The translations under genes and the position numbers were made by a program. A stretch of 64,000 nt of DNA from assembly GCA_963669155.1 (NCBI GenBank), contig OZ022585.1, forward strand, positions 6,233,558 to 6,297,557, written 5' to 3'. Source of the stretch: Arbacia lixula (lineage: Eukaryota; Echinodermata; Echinoidea; Arbacioida; Arbaciidae). Shown piece after piece: positions 9,281 through 20,846 of the stretch (within the stretch, counting starts at the first letter, position 1; each line of letters starts with the position of its first letter). The notes under the pieces are model-generated. The model saw nothing but the letters and a program-made list of their open reading frames with translations, had not been told where the DNA came from and made no database searches.

Positions 9281-10836
9281 GTAGGCATGGTAGGAGTAGA
9301 ATAGCATTCCTATAATATATAAGTCCAGGAAAAGAGGTGGAAGCAAATTAGCTTAAATACAAGTAAACGGCAACTTACTCTTTTTAAGCGTTCTCCTTGA
9401 TGCGCACTGTCGGGGGAAAGTCAACAAATTACGAGACATCCACCATCAAGAGCAAATGAACCGTGGGAGAAAATATTTCTGCCAAGAAACATCACGGATT
9501 ATAAATCGTTTTACAGAAATGATACACACTGCGACTCTTTTGTATCAAGGAGTTCAATGCGCATGCTCATGTGCATGCGCAATGCTGACGTAAGAAATCA
9601 CTCTTTGAAATCATAATTTTTATATCTCATTTCATGTCATTTCTGGCACCGCCCCTTATCATCACAATCATGATGTTGTCTTTTTTATTTTGCTTCCCCT
9701 ATGTTGAACACCCACGTAACCACACTCCAACCTATTAAATTTGAGTTACTCTACTTTGTGTTTGTGATTATTTAGGAGAAAATCATTTGAAGCAAACGTG
9801 AAAGAATACAGAAAATCAAATTACCGAGGTTATATGCTTGGCTTCAAATCCAAATCTGAAAATGAGAGTAGAGAGTTTCTGATAAGGTAATTCTTAATCT
9901 ACGAATGATTCAATCAAGCATGTTTCAATTGCTTGAATAGTACACCATCATATCTTATAAACACTTTTCGAAGTATTCTGTGAAACTAGTTCAGGCAGGT
10001 TAAGAAGTTTCTTATGCAACCTCTCCAAGCATGTAAATGATATCATGTCCGTGTAGAAATATGTTGTTCCATCAATTAACGTCAGGATGTAAGCGTCTGA
10101 GGACAATTTTGATTCAATAATCTCATCCTGTCATCCTGATGAAAAGAACTTCACCGATCGTGCTGCTCCGTAAATTTCCCTCATAAGAAGACAAATTAGC
10201 AACTGTATTTAATTCCAGAAAAGGGTCGTTCTCATATTCAACTGTTCAGAACGGTCTATGCTTGCATGGTTATCATATTAGCACAGGCAGTGTCAATCAT
10301 GTTTCATTCAGTTGCATTAAATTATTATGATCTTTTATGCTTCTAGATGAAATCAAATGCCTTATTTAATCCAAGCAAGTTGAATATTTCAGATTATTAT
10401 TCCTGCTTCATGGTACGTTACATCCCATTATGTCGTTTTGTCAAAGCAGACGTTTATTTATACATTGTACAATTAAAACTAACTTGATTTATCTCTGTAT
10501 GCGCCATTGACTTATTGTGTAAACATAAAACGCGCAGAACTCATAAAGCAGCACAGTTTGTGTGGCAACCAAAAGGTTAAAGATGTGCTGGGCGATCATA
10601 AGTTATGTGAAGACCGTTTAACAATAACGTCATCCCAAAGCGAAAATATGTGCCTTTTCTGAAGGTTAGCATTTTACATCCTTTCAAAAAGGGGGCCCAA
10701 GGTTGAAAAAATAATGTAGGCCTTCTCATCTGAAAGGGGGCATGGGGCAGACACCAAAAGGACCTAGGGACAAATTTGTAATTTGTGCAATGGGGAAAAA
10801 AGTTACGATTAGGATCCCATCTGGCATGAGGTAGAC
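9281..10836. other. Gene-free stretch with a short CG-rich palindrome
   Basis: No supportable gene. At about 9557-9581 lies a near-palindrome of alternating purines and pyrimidines with GCGCATGC arms, resembling paired NRF1-type half sites. The rest is AT-rich without recognisable coding or element termini. Confidence 0.4.
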
Positions 10837-10872
10837 ACCCCCCCCCCCTCCCCCCACCCCCCCCCCCCCCCA
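10837..10872 (+). repeat. Poly-C tract
   Basis: About 36 bases of almost pure C with single T and A interruptions, followed by further CAGCCCCC repeats. It drives an artificial Gly-rich frame on the minus strand (10577-10942) that is not a gene. Confidence 0.95.
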
Positions 10873-10879
10873 GCCCCCA

Positions 10880-12160
10880 GCCCACTCCAAAATATTGGCC
10901 AAGGGGCCAAAATTGACAATACATATGAATTATATTCCTCACAGGAACAAAAGATAATATTATTATTGTGTACCTAGCTAATAAGAGGACATAGAGGATA
11001 CCCTCCCCAAATAAACGTGGGGCCGTACATATATTTTGCCATCCATGTAAATAACCATCCTGTTATCATGGGGTGACTTTGTTCCCTCCCTAATGATTGA
11101 CATTGCCAGGTGAGCTCAAGGTCCGCCGACCTTTATCAAATGTGCACACATGTTTGGTTCTCCAATTGTGTGAACGACAAAGCACCAAATTTCTCGCACA
11201 TGAAAAAAATATTATTCCAAATGATATTGAGGCATCTCAAAATATTTTCATGGTCATCATTTTTCAAGATGGCCGTCATCATGACATAATGATACTTTAA
11301 AATATTGAAAATCCCGATCATAACGATGTATGAAATAATCAACAGTGAAAAAAACAATTTTGCTAGTGCTCAGAATATTAAAGAGCAGTAATACAATTTC
11401 CATAGCAAAAAAGAAGTAACTGTAATGGCAACTATCAACAAAATGGTTAACCATTTTTCAAAATGGCTGACAAAAGATGTGATTAAACAAAACAAAAATT
11501 GTCACATTACTAAGTGATGAATGATCATTCTAATTGTGGGATAGATGGAATGGAAAGGTAATCCATAAAATAATCAAGTGTCAACGGAAAGGTTAGATTG
11601 ATGTGCCAATTTGTTACATAAAGTGTTGCAAGTAAATGTATGTCTATAATTGCTATTTGTTTTTGATATATTCATGGGGATATTATTTCCACGCAACACA
11701 AATACATAGTTGGGTGGTTATTTAGTATCATAGTTGTGTGTGTTTGGAAGGAATATGACTGGTCCCTAGGCCTAAAAGGTAATTGTAACATGATTGTTAT
11801 TACATAATATCACGCCCTTGACCTATATTGGAAAGCTATTTGGTTATGGATCGTCTCCACATTCCCAATGTCCTACTTGTTGCTGCCACTACACTATAAG
11901 GCTACATGAACACTAAGAATCTATATGTTTTTGTGAAGAAGAATGTTCATCATAAACGCTACAAATACATTTTTTCATTCAATGGAAATTCCTCGCAAAC
12001 AATATAGATGAGATCAAATTATTTCTTTGAGAGTTGAACACTTTTAAGTGCCTCTTTATCCAATGTTGTTAACATGGTTAAGTATATCTTTTTACACATA
12101 TGTACCAAATTTGGTGCTTGTAGACAAAAGTGCTCAATTCATCTCATATATGTATATCGT
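10880..12160. other. Gene-free AT-rich stretch
   Basis: No supportable gene. Contains repeated short phrases such as TTTCAAGATGGC and TTTCAAAATGGC near 11260 and 11455, which look like an old dispersed repeat. Short frames on both strands lack motifs. Confidence 0.4.
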
Positions 12161-12188
12161 GCACACACACACACACTCTCTCTCTCTG
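12161..12188 (+). repeat. (CA)n(CT)n microsatellite
   Basis: A short dinucleotide array: CA repeats (12162-12176) pass directly into CT repeats (12177-12187). Confidence 0.9.
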
Positions 12189-12498
12189 TCCCGAAAGTAG
12201 CCATAACAATGTAAAGATCATGTTATTAGTACATTTGCATAGCGAGATCAACATTACCACTGGTGTTGCAGGAAAAGATAAATGTTTCAGATAAGAAATA
12301 ATTAATTTCAATTTTTAAGCACACAATGTCACTAGAGGCCTATCGTATGTTAAGGATGTGATTTTTCTTTTCAAAATAGATTGAATAAGGCTCTGATGAA
12401 CGATACTTAACCAATATGTTCTTTATTGGACCTACATGTATTATGATTAAAACCACATAATTTTCGTTTACGACCGTTTAGATGTTCCTCGTGGTATT

Positions 12499-12879
12499 TT
12501 AATGTACATCGTAATAGCTGTCAATCGCAGTTGGATTTGCTTTCATATCAGTATCATCAAAATCTACTCCCGAATTAATGTCACGAGTTTGAGCAAATTT
12601 TTTTGTGTGTGCTTTCCTTGATGTATATTTCTTTTTTTTATTCCTTTGACGTGTTTGCTCATCTATCCATTTCATACTTTCATAACTTATTCGATCACTG
12701 CACAATTCGGACATGCAACTCGTATCTTGGTACAATTTCCTTGATGAACTATGGCGCTTGCCATTCCTATAAAAAATGTCAAACAAGTTTGAAATATCAC
12801 TCCTCCCAACCTGAAAACAGTGTAAAATAGAAGCTGACCGTTTTCTTCTTTGCCTTGCATTTTGTAAGATTTTCATCAT
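12499..12879 (-). CDS. Possible terminal exon, unrecognised basic protein
   Basis: A 126-codon open frame on the minus strand with no low-complexity bias and no similarity I recognise. It starts at ATG 12879 a few codons after an in-frame stop. However, two acceptor-like sites lie inside its first third: TTTTACACTGTTTTCAG ending near 12815, and GACATTTTTTATAG ending near 12776. The true coding part may therefore be a last exon beginning there. The peptide is rich in Lys and Arg (RQRRKR, NGKR, NKKKK), has four Cys, and ends in an acidic stretch (DFDDTD). NGKR resembles a prohormone amidation/cleavage site, but there is no signal peptide in this frame. It could equally be a chance ORF. No upstream exons could be assigned. 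Confidence 0.25.
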   Translation of the reverse strand: MMKILQNARQRRKRSASILHCFQVGRSDISNLFDIFYRNGKRHSSSRKLYQDTSCMSELCSDRISYESMKWIDEQTRQRNKKKKYTSRKAHTKKFAQTRDINSGVDFDDTDMKANPTAIDSYYDVH

Positions 12880-13804
12880 CTCATGTTGGTCTTAAGTAAA
12901 GTCGAAGCTTTCACACACAAAAAAAATTGATTTGCGGACGCCGTGTGTTGATACAAAACAGGTTTGACGGCAAAGAAAAGTGTTCTGTGACCTTGCCGTT
13001 TCTATGATCTGTCCATTAGCAGCAGCATTTATTTTTTCTATTGCAGCGATGAAACGTGGCTAACACAATACGACTTTCCCTCATGTAGTCAATGCCGCAT
13101 ATTCTTTTTGAAACGATATTTGTGAACAGCGAGAAAGAGGGAAAAGGAGAATTTTAAACGATAGTTCAATGGCTCATAAAGGTATTAAACGGTTAAAGAG
13201 ACAAACCGATGGTAAATTGAATTAAACTCAAGGCGAAATGATGAACAACATTTCAGGTCTGTTATCCAGGCAGGTGGCAAAATAATAAAGTGAAAATGCA
13301 ACCATTTAGGAAGAATGAGGTTGCAAGAGTTTGATGTAATGTGTATTGAGAGAGCAAAAGTAGGTTTTTAGAATGATTTTTCTTTATGTCCAAGATTTCA
13401 TTATGACCGTATGCGAGTACATAATGGCGTTTTTGTATTAATTGAGTAGCCTACTTGGTTACACTGTAAAAAAAAAACTTCTGCTAACAAATAATACCTA
13501 TATGGAGGCCTTTTTTTCAGGATACAAATAAAGTTTCCTCCTTTGAAGGCTGATTGGACTTTTTAAAAGATATTTTCATTGGGTTTGAATTCAGTGATGT
13601 ATATATACATATTCTATTATACTATATACCAATTTAGCTCCAACTCAAGGCAGGGAATCTTCAGAAAACATATATAGATATGTTCTATAGATTAGAAATA
13701 CGATACAATCGTTAAAGCGCTGCCCAGTATTTAAGCAGTAGGTTGAAGGTTCATATCCTTCTGTTCCAAGACTTTTTGACTTTTCTGACTTGTTTTTCAT
13801 TTAT
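12880..13804. other. Gene-free stretch
   Basis: No supportable gene or element termini seen; AT-rich sequence with short A-runs. Confidence 0.4.
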
Positions 13805-14530
13805 ATACAGAATGGAGCACGATATCAGCACTTCTGTGTATAATATGCCGAAGATCTCACTACTCCCAAAGCCCATTTTATTCCACACTACTACTTTATT
13901 AAGAGTACAATCCACTAAATTCCTGGGGGTATACGTTGACGATGCCCTTACTTCGAAACTTCATGTTAATGGGTTATGCAAGAAAGTCTCACGTAACATT
14001 GGAACTATCAACAAACTCAAATACTTTCTCCCTCAACACGCACTTCTATGCCTCTATTTCGCTTTGGTGCTTTCACACTTGAATTTTTGTATTCTGGCAT
14101 GGGGCAATTGTTTCACGTCACAAACAAATCAGATAGTAGTACTACAAAAAAGAGCAATGAGAATAGTAAGTGGTACAGGCTACCGAGAACATACAAACCA
14201 AAACCGAGTCCTAAAATATCATGATCTCTACAATTTCTAAGTCTAAGTTCTTTCATGTACCAGCTAGCACAAAAAACATTACCCCAAAACATCCTTTATT
14301 TATTCTGCAGAAACCGAGATGTACAAAACTATCCCACAAGACAATCAAGTCTTTATCATCTCCCATTTACCCGGACATTATGTCGCCAGAGAACATTTTT
14401 ATATCAAGGACCGCAACTGTGGAACTCACTGAGCAATGAACTGCAGTCATCCGTAACCATCTAGACATTGAAGCGCAGGCTAAAGCGCAGCCTGATTGAC
14501 GCATTAGTTTATTTTCTCCTACGTATACCC
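13805..14530 (+). pseudogene. 5'-truncated LINE, reverse transcriptase C-terminus
   Basis: Only the end of a non-LTR retrotransposon ORF remains. The first frame (to 14240) reads TKFLGVYVDD, then KYFLPQHALLCLYFALVLSHLNFC, continuing to WGN and LQKRAMRIVSG: the typical thumb/connection region after the RT catalytic core. A frameshift near 14235 moves the continuation to another frame (about 14255-14464), with SSLYHLPFTRT, then LYQGPQLWNSLSNELQSS. A second shift then gives LKRRLKRSLIDAL near 14468-14510. This is a different LINE lineage from the intact element at 1.5-5.0 kb and is certainly inactive. Confidence 0.8.
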
Positions 14531-14549
14531 TTCACCTTTAACTTTCTAG

Positions 14550-14565
14550 CCCCCCCCCCCCCCCC
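14550..14565 (+). repeat. Poly-C tract
   Basis: Sixteen consecutive C residues just beyond the 3' end of the truncated LINE. Confidence 0.95.
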
Positions 14566-14787
14566 TTTACGGCACTTTTTGATTTATTTAATGTATAAAT
14601 CTTTATGCAATTTCATGTCTTGTAACGGGGAGCCTATAACACTTTTTTATATGCTCCCCTCACATTGTTATATGTTATCAATTTTCTGTTATTGAAGTGT
14701 ACAAGCAGTCATTTAATATTGCTTTCTATATGCATTCTATTTATGCATTTATCCATTTAGGAAGGCAGGAGGAAGAGTGAGAAGTAT

Positions 14788-14884
14788 GCTTGTGTGTGTG
14801 TGTTTGTGTGTGTGTGTGTGCGTGTGTATGTGTGTGTATGTATGTGTGTGTATGTGCGTGCGTATATGTGTGTGTGTGTGTGCA
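14788..14884 (+). repeat. (GT)n microsatellite
   Basis: About 97 bases of TG dinucleotides interrupted by TATG and GCGTG variants. It gives Cys/Val-rich artefactual frames on the plus strand and His/Thr-rich ones on the minus strand. Confidence 0.95.
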
Positions 14885-15309
14885 TGCGTGAGGGCCAACG
14901 TAACTATCATCGCTTTCAATGGACAAAAATGCCAAGCTTGGAGTTATTCCCAATTATGTTATTACGTTTTTACTAGGGTATTAAATACTCGATGCTCAGA
15001 CAGCCAAGTGCCAAGTTTTGTGTATACACTGATCATTATCATCATGACAAATAACCCTGAAGTTGCTAGATGTTCATAGCATGCTGCACCACGAATTGTG
15101 TATCGAAGTAATTGTTTACTTTCCTGCGTGATAACAAAAATAATGAAACAGCTGCAAGTAATTCAAACTAATGATTTGCAATTCGGGCGATACGTGAATA
15201 ACAAATGACGAGACTCGGGGATTATGCGTATCTGTGTATGAGAGAGGCAGAATGATATAGCGTGTTATCTAGCTCGTCAGCGCTTTCCGCGTCGAGACTT
15301 TGTGATCGC
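14885..15309. other. Gene-free stretch
   Basis: No gene, element terminus or notable repeat recognised. Confidence 0.35.
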
Positions 15310-15312
15310 CCA

Positions 15313-15337
15313 CCCCCCCCCCCCCCCAAAAAAAAAA
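15313..15337 (+). repeat. Poly-C followed by poly-A
   Basis: Fifteen C residues (15313-15327) run directly into ten A residues (15328-15337). Confidence 0.95.
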
Positions 15338-15799
15338 GGACACTTAATTACACGAAGTACAGTCTGTTTTTGTTTTATTGCCCTTACTGCGACCCTATAT
15401 ACGCTTTGTCAGCTTAGTCTCCATAGCATCCTAAAATGTGCTCCAAGATATAATTCTTTGTATGTCCAAGTTGCGCTTCTACAGGCTGAGAAGTGTTTTT
15501 TTTTTAGAGAGAGAGAGACATTATTTTTACGACACAATTGCCTTGTCACTTTACGAACCATTGAAGCATTTTCGCAAAAGTGATTGGCACACATGTTATT
15601 GGATGCTTGTTTGACTCATGGCTAATTAAATGGGCTGAGCATTGATGATAGCTTACTTTTTACTGTGTTGTGTTGAATATAAACGATGCCAGCATTGAAC
15701 TATGGAATATAGATATTTGTTTTATGACACAATATGCATTATTTCACACAGCTTCGTAGCTCGTGTGCAACATTGTAAATATCTCGAACTTGAGTTGCG

Positions 15800-17110
15800 G
15801 AGTCTCAACCCGACCACAATATGTCCTCATGTAAGACGTCCTATATATTCCTTGAATGCCATGGCATGCTGTACTTTGTAATTTGAGTGGTACATGTATA
15901 TGACATCTAAGATTTCTTAGGTAAAAAGATTTATATCAGTAATGGGAAGCCGGATAGGCCTGGCCTGCTCTGCCATCATGCATGGTAGCATGAAAATCAA
16001 TTAAAAAACATAATATTCTTACATTTGAATGATAGCATGTGACCAATAAATATCCAAAGTGAACACAGTGGTCTCAATATATGATGGTTCGAAAACAGTG
16101 ACGTGGCCCTACATGCAAAAGTACTGTCGTGTTTGGGATCGGTATCTGTTTCTAATGTTATATGCAGCATCGAGAGGTACACGAATAACGAGCATCAGAC
16201 TTGTAAATTTAGAGTGGAGTATGAGAGTATGCGTTTATTATGCGTTTATTATTAAGAACAGATCACATCGTCCAGTGATTCACATGTTACAAGTAGTGGC
16301 AAAATATTCGTTTGCTGATGGTCTCAACTCTTCCCTTTCTTCACGAAGCTTTTCTCCCCAGCTATAGCCAAGTGAGATACAACATTTGGGGGTGTGGCCT
16401 AACTTTGGGGGTAGCATTTACATGTAGAATATGGGAGACGCTAGGGGTGTGGCCTCTTCCTGGTGGCTTCACCAAGAGACAAAGAGAAAGTACTTGGAAG
16501 TCCTTGTATAGATGGAATGTGGGTCAAGTGTGGTTTGGGTGAGAGGATATTTAGAAGACCTTAATGATGTGGTCGGAGCGGGAGAGACATAACAGAGATT
16601 GGTATAAATCAAATAGAGGATGGGGGAAAGTTGAAGATTTAAAGGTAGATGAACTGCTACATAACACTACTTGATACGCCCAATTAATCAATCTCAATAT
16701 TGATACTGTAAATGTGATTTCATTTAATTGGCAACGTTGAATATAGGTTTTCAATTATTGTAACTTACCATCAATAGTAACTTACATGGTAACAGCCAAT
16801 GAGCTCTCATTATTGCACTTGTTTCCATGGTAGTTACCATTGCTTGTAAGTTACAATAAGACCAAAGGGTATTTAAACCCCTACTTAATACAATTTGGTA
16901 TCACACCTGACGAAGCGTTGCAGCGAGACAAACGATTATCACTAGCGATTTATCCGCAATGAGTAGCATATTTGAGAACTTATATGCAACATGACCTAGG
17001 AAGCACTTACTTATTCCAGGTATTGTACACATTTACCAAAAATATTCCCGTAAAACTCTGAAAAAGCGAAAGTACACACTTATTTTGTTCATCTCGCTGC
17101 TTAAAGTTAT
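15800..17110. repeat. Dispersed segment, paralogue of 33.09-34.06 kb
   Basis: Blocks in the same order recur at 33.09-34.06 kb with frequent substitutions. Examples are TTTGTAATTTGAGTGGTA (15878) against TTTGCAATTTGAGTGGTA, the AGCCGGATAG block (15950), and the ACATGACC-x-AGGAAG block (16988) followed by TTTACCAAAAATATT. It contains no gene. The 33-kb copy additionally contains the TTCGGAATAACGAACC foldback. Confidence 0.7.
16755..16860. repeat. Foldback element with GTAACTTAC arms
   Basis: The left arm begins TTGTAACTTACCATCAATAG and the right arm ends GCTTGTAAGTTACAATAA, the reverse complement. Internal GGTAAC/GTTACC phrases also pair. A diverged copy lies at 33536-33640 and a related palindromic block at 33236-33345. 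It looks like a short MITE or hairpin repeat. Confidence 0.7.
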
Positions 17111-17214
17111 TGTTTCATTGAATTGAATTAAATAGGTTTATTCAAAAAATCAAACTCAAACAATAAAAACAGAACTAGCAGCTCGCGAACTGATGCAGAT
17201 TTTTGTACATTCAC

Positions 17215-17640
17215 TTAAAGGGATAGTTCACCCTGAAAGTACTTTGGTTTCAATAAAAGGAGACACATGAAAGGAACATATTAGTGTATTTTGAAGAAAA
17301 TCGGTCAAAGAAAAAGAAAATTATTTAAGTTGAAAGTTTTAATTTTGTGATGTCACATGCCAGGTGCTTTCCTGTATGTTGTGTACAATTTGTTTGGAAA
17401 ATGTCCATTTTCTCAAAAGGATATTTACCATTTCACCTGTGCGTTTGATATATAATTAGACACACGTTTTTACACACATATCGCTATGAAAAAAAGAATG
17501 TATTCCTTCATCAAAGAACAAAAAAGGCAATTTATGGAAAAATTGTACACAAAATATGGAGTAGCACCTCGCATGTGACGTCACAAAATCAAAACTTAGA
17601 ACAATCATAACTTTCTTATCATTCGACCAATTGTAATAGT
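17215..17640. mobile_element. TTAA-type MITE, family 3
   Basis: The left end reads TTAAAGGGATAGTTCACCCT. The far arm (about 17560-17640) contains the matching GTGACGTCACAAAATC region and then decays. A good right end is at 59880 (CCCTTTAA). Three left-end-only copies sit beside Ig copies B, C and F, cut at the same internal point by poly-C. The TTAA start fits a piggyBac/Kolobok-type target preference; no transposase is encoded. Confidence 0.65.
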
Positions 17641-18636
17641 ATTCATATGAATATTTGAGATAATGCTGTGTATAAGTAGAGGGTTACGTTCATTTAACAA
17701 AAAAGTTGCACAAGAAACGCCTTTATGAACATAATGTAATGGTATTGTATAATTCATATGAACACTAAATATCTTTCAGAGTATAAACAAAGGGTTAAAT
17801 TGAGTCAGAAATCATACTATGTATTTAAAGATCTGTGATTTTTTATCAAAGCAATGCTTGTTTTCACAGTATTATCACATTAACCAATTAACTTGTCACA
17901 CTTAACCAATATTAACCGTTAGAAAAGGTCTCACAAAAATACACGTCACTTAACATTTCTGTACTCAGTGCCTAAAACTAATAACTTAAGAAAGACTGGA
18001 GATGACAAGTGTAATGATGAGTTGTGAAAGCTAAAATCAGAAAAACGAAAAGATAACACAGTTCCTGAAAAACTAATTGAAGTAAAGAGTCATTTTGAAT
18101 CCCAACATGAAGATGGACTGAATATAAATGTGAAAATGAAGAAAGAAAAAATCATATATTGTATACTAAGTTATATTGATTCAATATATCATTTTGTTCA
18201 AGCAATGTCATGGCAGTATTTTGATTAAAGATAAACTTATTAGTAGGGCCTACGGTTTGCGGCTACTAGTCTAAATATTTGCACACCCCCTATCTCCCTC
18301 CAAGAAGAAGAAAAAGAAAGAGTAAGTAATTATAATCCGGATGAAGGTTACTTGTCCTTTCCTCCTTTTTCTTAGACAGCATGTTCATCTCCTGTTTATA
18401 ATTTATACCATGGCATATGTTTGACCTGCATGAAGATTCAACTGCTTCAATCTGCGATATCTATAACAGCTGCGTATGATAACCTGTAAATGTTCACTTT
18501 TATTTTCTTGAATTTTAAAGAAACTTACCAATTTCGGGACATATGTTATTGTTATCGCTCGTCTATGAATGATATTCGTACAACCCGATTGTGGACTACT
18601 GAAACCATGGCAATGGATGTTTCCATGGAAAGCACT
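17641..18636. other. Gene-free stretch left of the Ig array
   Basis: No gene recognised. A phrase at about 17772-17812 (AGAGTATAAACAAAGGGTTA) recurs near 34475, tying this area to the flank of copy C. Confidence 0.4.
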
Positions 18637-18780
18637 CGTTATTCCGAAGGTTCGTTATTCTGAATGTTGCGCGACAAATGCTCGGATTAACGAACCCTTT
18701 TTCGTTTTCGATCTAACGAGTATCGAGGTACCTATAGGTACTTTACGTGTTTCGGAATTACGAACCTTCGGAATATCGTA
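18637..18780. mobile_element. TTCGGAATAACGAACC foldback (MITE-like)
   Basis: Both ends carry the inverted motif: TTATTCCGAAGGTTCG at the left, CGAACCTTCGGAATA at the right, around a core with AACGAACCCTTTTTCG. A second copy in opposite orientation is at 33748-33906. The strong self-complementarity predicts a stable hairpin. No coding capacity. Confidence 0.75.
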
Positions 18781-18913
18781 ACCGTTTCCATCTCCAACAC
18801 ACCAATTTACTGGTGTATCCAGTTTTCTCCATCACCTCCACCCTACTACGACCTGCAATCATGTAGATTGGCAAAACAATTAATTTTACAGGCTACGGTA
18901 GTGAGGTCCTCCA

Positions 18914-18934
18914 CCCCCCCCCCCCCCCCCCCCC
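18914..18934 (+). repeat. Poly-C at the 3' border of Ig copy A
   Basis: Twenty-one C residues immediately next to the end of the Ig copy A reading frame. Equivalent poly-C runs border copies B, C and F. Confidence 0.95.
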
Positions 18935-18942
18935 GCCGCGCC

Positions 18943-19938
18943 CTAGAAATCAAAGATGCAGCGCATCAACTGTGCCGATAGATAGCTATGACCAATAACC
19001 TGAATGAAGTAAACAGAAAATAACGTAAGGCAAACAAGTGTAGCCGAAATAGCCTGTTCCCTAATGCAGTTATTACTGGCTCCGTGCAAATATTCGTGAT
19101 GCTTGAACATGTTTAGTGGGGAAATAGAGGTATCATTATTGATGTTTCCGCCTGAATGGCTTGTTGAAGTAGCTTTAGTGGAAACGCACTCCTCTCGAGG
19201 TATGTCAGTACTGTCCACCGCATTCCCCTGCAACGTGTAATTTTTGTAATCGTCGCACTCTTCAATACTTTTTGATCGATGATAAACAGAAGTACAACAA
19301 ACCGTTGACAACGAATGTCTCATCCAAAATGTATGGATGAAATTGGTTACATTCCTTGTGGGTTCTCGGAATGGAGGAATTCGTTCTCCCTCTTGGTAGC
19401 AATCGATAACCTCATCGATATAACTTCCCTGTCGGGCTGTGCAGACGAGAATATCCCAGCCTTCGACAGGAGATGCGACCTGGTCTGTAGACGGGGCGCA
19501 ATCTGCTCTCCCGGGTGGATAAGTCACATTCAACCTCTTTCGCAATAATCTAATTTGTTTCAGATGACCATCAGAAATTGTAGCATAACATATGTATGTT
19601 CCTTCATCACTTCTCTGTACGTCTTGGATTCTTACAGAAATACGGTACGTATCGCCATCAGCATGATTAGTGACACATTTCACTTTGAATCTTTCTCCCA
19701 CACTGTTAGATACAACGTTACAAACGGACTGCTCACATTGGATGTTACAGAAGGGTGATCTATTTCCCACCGCGATATCGAAAGAGATGTGGGGTTGAAT
19801 CGCATGGGCGAAGTGAAACTCGGCGATCCCTCCTTCGTAGGAGTGATGGATGGAATCAGACGCTGAAGTTAACTTAACTGCAATCCAGAGGAGTTGGCAG
19901 ACCAGCAGCAGAGAAATCAAGCGAATGGTAGAGGCCAT
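18943..19938 (-). CDS. Ig-type surface protein, copy A (intact)
   Basis: A 331-residue protein read from ATG 19938, the start shared with its paralogues (MAST/MATT); an alternative in-frame Met lies six codons upstream. Residues 1-26 are a signal peptide (LISLLLVCQLLWIAV core). Ig-like domain 1 (about 34-137) carries the F-strand signature DEGTYICYA, but the expected B-strand Cys in GGIAEFHF is absent, while extra Cys occur in a CNIQCEQSVC cluster. Ig-like domain 2 (about 143-230) has WDILVC and TVCC as likely B and F strands. A Thr/Ser/Asn-rich stalk with N-glycosylation sequons follows, then a C-terminal hydrophobic segment (SATLVCLTLFSVYFIQVIG). The end (SYLSAQLMRCIFDF) differs from the other copies and abuts poly-C. 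Function is not known; a secreted or GPI/membrane-anchored recognition protein is inferred. Confidence 0.8.
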   Translation of the reverse strand: MASTIRLISLLLVCQLLWIAVKLTSASDSIHHSYEGGIAEFHFAHAIQPHISFDIAVGNRSPFCNIQCEQSVCNVVSNSVGERFKVKCVTNHADGDTYRISVRIQDVQRSDEGTYICYATISDGHLKQIRLLRKRLNVTYPPGRADCAPSTDQVASPVEGWDILVCTARQGSYIDEVIDCYQEGERIPPFREPTRNVTNFIHTFWMRHSLSTVCCTSVYHRSKSIEECDDYKNYTLQGNAVDSTDIPREECVSTKATSTSHSGGNINNDTSISPLNMFKHHEYLHGASNNCIREQAISATLVCLTLFSVYFIQVIGHSYLSAQLMRCIFDF

Positions 19939-20044
19939 CTTTCCTGTTGGACACATATATTTATACAGTACATTGTCTAAGTCATAATAACAAGTTTGAT
20001 CGCAGTAATCATAACAATTATTGTAATGAAATCGTAACAAATAT

Positions 20045-20064
20045 TTCGATCTATAAATGCTGGC
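20045..20064 (-). promoter_or_regulatory. Candidate core promoter of Ig copy A
   Basis: On the minus strand the sequence reads CATTTATAGATCGAAAT, a TATA-like motif about 115 bases upstream of the ATG. The same block is kept 107-121 bases upstream in the other copies: intact TATA-like in F, altered in B, E, C and D. It is a candidate only; no start site can be seen. Confidence 0.3.
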
Positions 20065-20249
20065 AATGTCAACATTCTTCCCCTGACAATCTTTTTGAAT
20101 TTGATCAATGTTTCAATCCACATTATCAACTGAGCTTGATAATTGAACTTAAATGCAACGAATAAAGAATTATTGTTAAGAGCAGTTGCCAGTCGTGAAT
20201 ATCGAGTGGCGGGTTCAAACCTTGTTCAAAGGGATGGATATCCATTTCT

Positions 20250-20846
20250 TTAAAGGTCCCCTGTCTTCAAAATGTATGTCGACTTATATTGATGCAACAT
20301 AATATTTACATAACAAAATCACTAACTGTTCAATGGAAATATGTGCCCTGATAAGCCCCGCCTCCAAAATATCCTCCAACTGAAGATTCCCTATATGACA
20401 TCATCAAAAATGAAAATAAGCAGGATAATAAGCAGAATTTATGCACAAATTAAACATTGCAATGACTACCTCCACATGCCCACAAGAGCATCACATGTCT
20501 TCACGCAATACCATATAACAACCTTTCATGTGGGAATAATCGTTTCCTTATGTCAGAAATGTGCTAGCTATGTGATGCTATTATAAGCACTTGCAGGTAG
20601 TCATTGCAATGTTTAGTTTGTGCATAAATTATGTCTATTATCCTGCTAATTTCTACCTTTGGTGATGCCACAGGGGGAATCTCGAGTTGGAGGATATTTG
20701 GGAGGCGGGGCTTATCTGTGCTGAGAAAAAATATAGAAAAATTATTTTAAAATATAGGACACACATTTCCATTGAACTGTTAGTGATTTTGTCATATACA
20801 TATTAAGTTGCATCAACTGAAGTCAACATACATTTTGATGACAGGG
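20250..20846. mobile_element. TTAA-type long-palindrome MITE, family 1
   Basis: An almost fully palindromic element. The left arm carries TTAAAGGTCCCCTGTCTTCA, then the GATAAGCCCCGCCTCC block and the TGCAATGACTACCTCC block. The right arm carries their reverse complements and ends at CATTTTGATGACAGGG. It sits at a TTAA that is intact in cassettes B and E (ATTTCGTTAAAC near 26015, TTTCTTTAAACG near 44160). The right TTAA is lost with adjoining flank. Other copies: 60020-60580 and 63180-63386. Confidence 0.75.

Noticed and set aside
10577-10942. 121-codon minus-strand frame with a Gly-rich centre
   Set aside because: The Gly run is the complement of a poly-C tract; the remainder has no recognisable feature.
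14741-15079. Cys/Val-rich and His/Thr-rich frames over the GT array
   Set aside because: Pure translation of a dinucleotide repeat; both strands open for the same trivial reason.
18569-18781. 70-codon frame across the TTCGGAATAACGAACC foldback
   Set aside because: It is a by-product of the hairpin element; the opposite-oriented copy at 33.7 kb yields similar trivial frames on both strands.
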